NCBI GenBank assembly: GCA_017964745.1
Contig: JAGCRJ010000241.1
Span: forward strand, 1-7,014
DNA length: 7,014 bases
Direction of reading: 5' to 3'
Origin: Lachnospiraceae bacterium
GTDB lineage: Bacteria > Bacillota > Clostridia > Lachnospirales > Lachnospiraceae
Shown: positions 5,695 to 7,014 of the stretch, in pieces
Layout: every line of letters begins with the position of its first letter
Numbering within the stretch: position 1 is the first letter of the stretch
Program-made: the position numbers and the translations under genes
Notes under the pieces: generated by a model
Databases searched by the model: none
What the model was told of the DNA's origin: nothing
Seen by the model: only the letters and a program-made list of their open reading frames with translations

Positions 5695-6564
5695 ATGATC
5701 ACCGAAAAAGCATATGCCAAGATAAACTTAAGCCTTGATGTTACCGGAAAGAGACCTGACGGATACCACGAAGTCAGGATGATAATGCAGACCGTGGATA
5801 TTTCGGATACGCTGACTTTCGAAAAGACTGATGAAGGTATAAGCATCGATGTCGGCGGAAGCGATCTTCCCGTTGATGAAGATAACCTGATCTATAAAGC
5901 TGCCAAGGCCGTTACAGATAAATGCGGCATCACGGAAGGCGTAAAGATCAGCCTTGATAAGAATATCCCGATAGCTGCGGGAATGGCGGGCGGAAGCTCG
6001 GATGCCGCCGCGACCCTTCGCGGTGTGAACAGACTCTTTGACTGCGGGCTCAGCATGGATGAATTAAGGGAGCTCGGAGTAAAGATAGGTGCCGACGTCC
6101 CTTACTGCGTCGAGGGCGGAACCGTGCTCGCCGAGGGCATCGGTGAAAAGCTGACAAAGCTTACGCAGCTTCCCGAATATATCCTGGCTGTGGCAAAGCC
6201 GGAAAAAGGAGTCTCCACGGGAAATATCTACAAGGCGCTCGACGAGATATTTGATTCGATCGCACACCCCGATGTGGATGCGATGCTGGGATGCATAAAG
6301 AGCTGTACCGGAACGGGCTTCCTTAAATATCTGGGAAATGTCCTCGAATATGTCACGGAACCCCGCTGCCCCGAGATTACGCAGATCAAGAAGATATTTG
6401 ATGACGGAGGCTCTATCGGAACACTGATGACGGGTTCCGGCCCCACCGTATTTGCTTTCTTTGACGACAGGGATAAAGCGGCAAAGGCTGTAAATGAGAT
6501 AAGAAATGTCCATCTTGCCACCAATAAAGAAAGTTTTGTCACCACATTAAAGAAATTGTATTAA
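5695..6564 (+). CDS. ispE: 4-diphosphocytidyl-2-C-methyl-D-erythritol kinase
   Basis: 289 residues, the usual length for IspE. It uses ATP to phosphorylate the 2-hydroxyl of CDP-methylerythritol in the MEP pathway to isoprenoid precursors. It is a GHMP-kinase fold with the expected landmarks: AKINLSLDV with the active-site Lys9, KRPDGYHEV (19-27), the glycine-rich ATP loop IPIAAGMAGGSSDAAA (91-106), GADVPYC with the catalytic Asp134, and the C-terminal motif MTGSGPTVFAFF (245-256). The start is supported by GGAGGA 5 nt upstream. The gene lies between a strong terminator and a GntR regulator gene 57 nt downstream on the same strand. No terminator is visible in that gap, so some read-through is likely. 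Nothing is truncated or unusual. Confidence 0.97.
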   Translation: MITEKAYAKINLSLDVTGKRPDGYHEVRMIMQTVDISDTLTFEKTDEGISIDVGGSDLPVDEDNLIYKAAKAVTDKCGITEGVKISLDKNIPIAAGMAGGSSDAAATLRGVNRLFDCGLSMDELRELGVKIGADVPYCVEGGTVLAEGIGEKLTKLTQLPEYILAVAKPEKGVSTGNIYKALDEIFDSIAHPDVDAMLGCIKSCTGTGFLKYLGNVLEYVTEPRCPEITQIKKIFDDGGSIGTLMTGSGPTVFAFFDDRDKAAKAVNEIRNVHLATNKESFVTTLKKLY

Positions 6565-6597
6565 AATCAGTACAATCCGTGGTATTATGTATACAAT
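6555..6597. promoter_or_regulatory. Promoter and candidate autoregulatory operator of the GntR gene
   Basis: A -10 like TATTAT is at 6583-6588, with TTAAAA (6561-6566) as a weak -35 at 16 bp. Around it are three copies of one half-site: ATTGTA at 6555-6560 (inverted), TACAAT at 6571-6576 and TACAAT at 6592-6597. The last is part of the 8-bp palindrome TGTATACA (6588-6595). GntR-family proteins of the FadR group typically bind short palindromes with GT...AC cores, so this could be the regulator's own operator. The left copy lies within the end of ispE. Confidence 0.45.
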
Positions 6598-6621
6598 CAT
6601 AGTATTTCGGAGGACTATTTT

Positions 6622-7014
6622 ATGCCTAAGGCCAAGGAAGAAGATTTCCTGCCATTAAGAGATTCCGTATATAACAAGCTCAGACAGTCGATCCTTACCG
6701 GTGAATTACCCGCAGGCGAAAGACTGATGGAGGTTCACCTCGGCGATAAGCTCGGGGTAAGCCGTACGCCCATAAGGGAAGCAATCCGCATGCTCGAGCT
6801 CGAGGGACTTGTCACGATGATCCCCAGAAAAGGAGCAATGGTGGCCCAGATAACCGAGAAGAACATGTCGGATGTCCTGGAAGTGAGAAGGGCTCTCGAT
6901 ATCCTCTGTGTCCAGCTTGCATGTGAGAGGATCACCTCGGAGGGAATATCGGACCTTAAGAAGGCAAGGGATGCGTTCGAAAAGGCGGTCGAGACCAATG
7001 ACAGCAGGGTCATA
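6622..7014 (+). CDS. GntR-family transcriptional regulator, FadR/FCD type (3' end outside the window)
   Basis: The first 131 codons, open to the last base of the window. The ATG at 6622 has GGAGGA (6609-6614) 7 nt upstream. Residues ~12-76 form the GntR winged helix: LRDSVYNKLRQSILTGELPAG, then LGDKLGVSRTPIREAIRMLE (recognition helix at about 47-58) and the wing GLVTMIPRKGAMVA. From ~82 the FCD effector-binding domain begins (MSDVLEVRRALDILCVQLACERI), with the conserved D-x-x-E-x-R at 84-89. Members of this group are usually repressors released by a small carboxylic acid or sugar acid; the ligand cannot be told from this part, and metal-binding histidines of the FCD domain would lie beyond the edge. 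The target genes probably follow downstream, outside the window. Confidence 0.93.
   Translation, partial: MPKAKEEDFLPLRDSVYNKLRQSILTGELPAGERLMEVHLGDKLGVSRTPIREAIRMLELEGLVTMIPRKGAMVAQITEKNMSDVLEVRRALDILCVQLACERITSEGISDLKKARDAFEKAVETNDSRVI

Noticed and set aside
6064..6513. 149-codon minus-strand reading frame inside ispE
   Set aside because: Lies wholly within a clear ispE, its translation shows no recognisable motif, and it is explained by codon bias of the real gene.
1..7014. CRISPR arrays, tRNA/rRNA genes, insertion sequences, phage genes, defence systems
   Set aside because: None seen on either strand; all long reading frames are accounted for by the genes listed or are shadows of them.

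Overview
The window looks like a chromosomal segment of a motile, anaerobic, Gram-positive Clostridia member, most likely of the Lachnospiraceae. This rests on gene content and style (class 1B-like PyrD, IspE followed by a GntR/FCD regulator, a 12-TM LuxR-type membrane regulator, a PKTG sorting signal, strong GGAGG ribosome binding sites, a sigma-28 style promoter); no 16S or other formal marker is present. There is no sign of a phage, insertion sequence, CRISPR array, tRNA or rRNA.

Layout, left to right. (1) The 3' end of pyrD (pyrimidine synthesis) reads rightward into a perfect 13-bp hairpin that can terminate transcription from both sides. (2) On the minus strand, converging on that hairpin, is a 462-residue protein with twelve transmembrane segments fused to a C-terminal LuxR DNA-binding domain. 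(3) A 261-bp divergent intergenic region (1678-1938) holds a 9-bp direct repeat at 11-bp spacing and two copies of an ACCCCGGG core. (4) Rightward from it runs a two-gene surface operon: a ~798-residue secreted protein with two acidic DLDxDS calcium-loop-like motifs, then a 172-residue protein with a signal peptide, a beta-sandwich-like domain and a C-terminal PKTG sorting signal. (5) At the stop codon of that operon begins a near-consensus sigma-28 (flagellar) promoter. It drives a 202-residue protein that resembles a DUF5610-like, flagella-associated family. Its ~65-nt leader carries a hairpin whose loop matches the RsmE/CsrA consensus, then a 13-bp GAAA-capped stem, then the Shine-Dalgarno sequence. 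A strong terminator closes the unit. (6) ispE (isoprenoid MEP pathway) follows with its own TATAAT box. (7) A GntR/FCD regulator gene begins next and runs off the right edge, preceded by three copies of a TACAAT half-site.

How the genes work together: pyrD, ispE and gntR look like ordinary core or regulatory genes. The middle of the window (about 0.3-5.6 kb) is a surface/motility island. There the membrane-bound LuxR protein is the obvious candidate to control the divergent surface operon, and the adjacent gene appears to belong to the flagellar regulon with possible CsrA-type translational control. The most interesting part is the leader at 4867-4966. All functional links between neighbours are inference from position and motifs.
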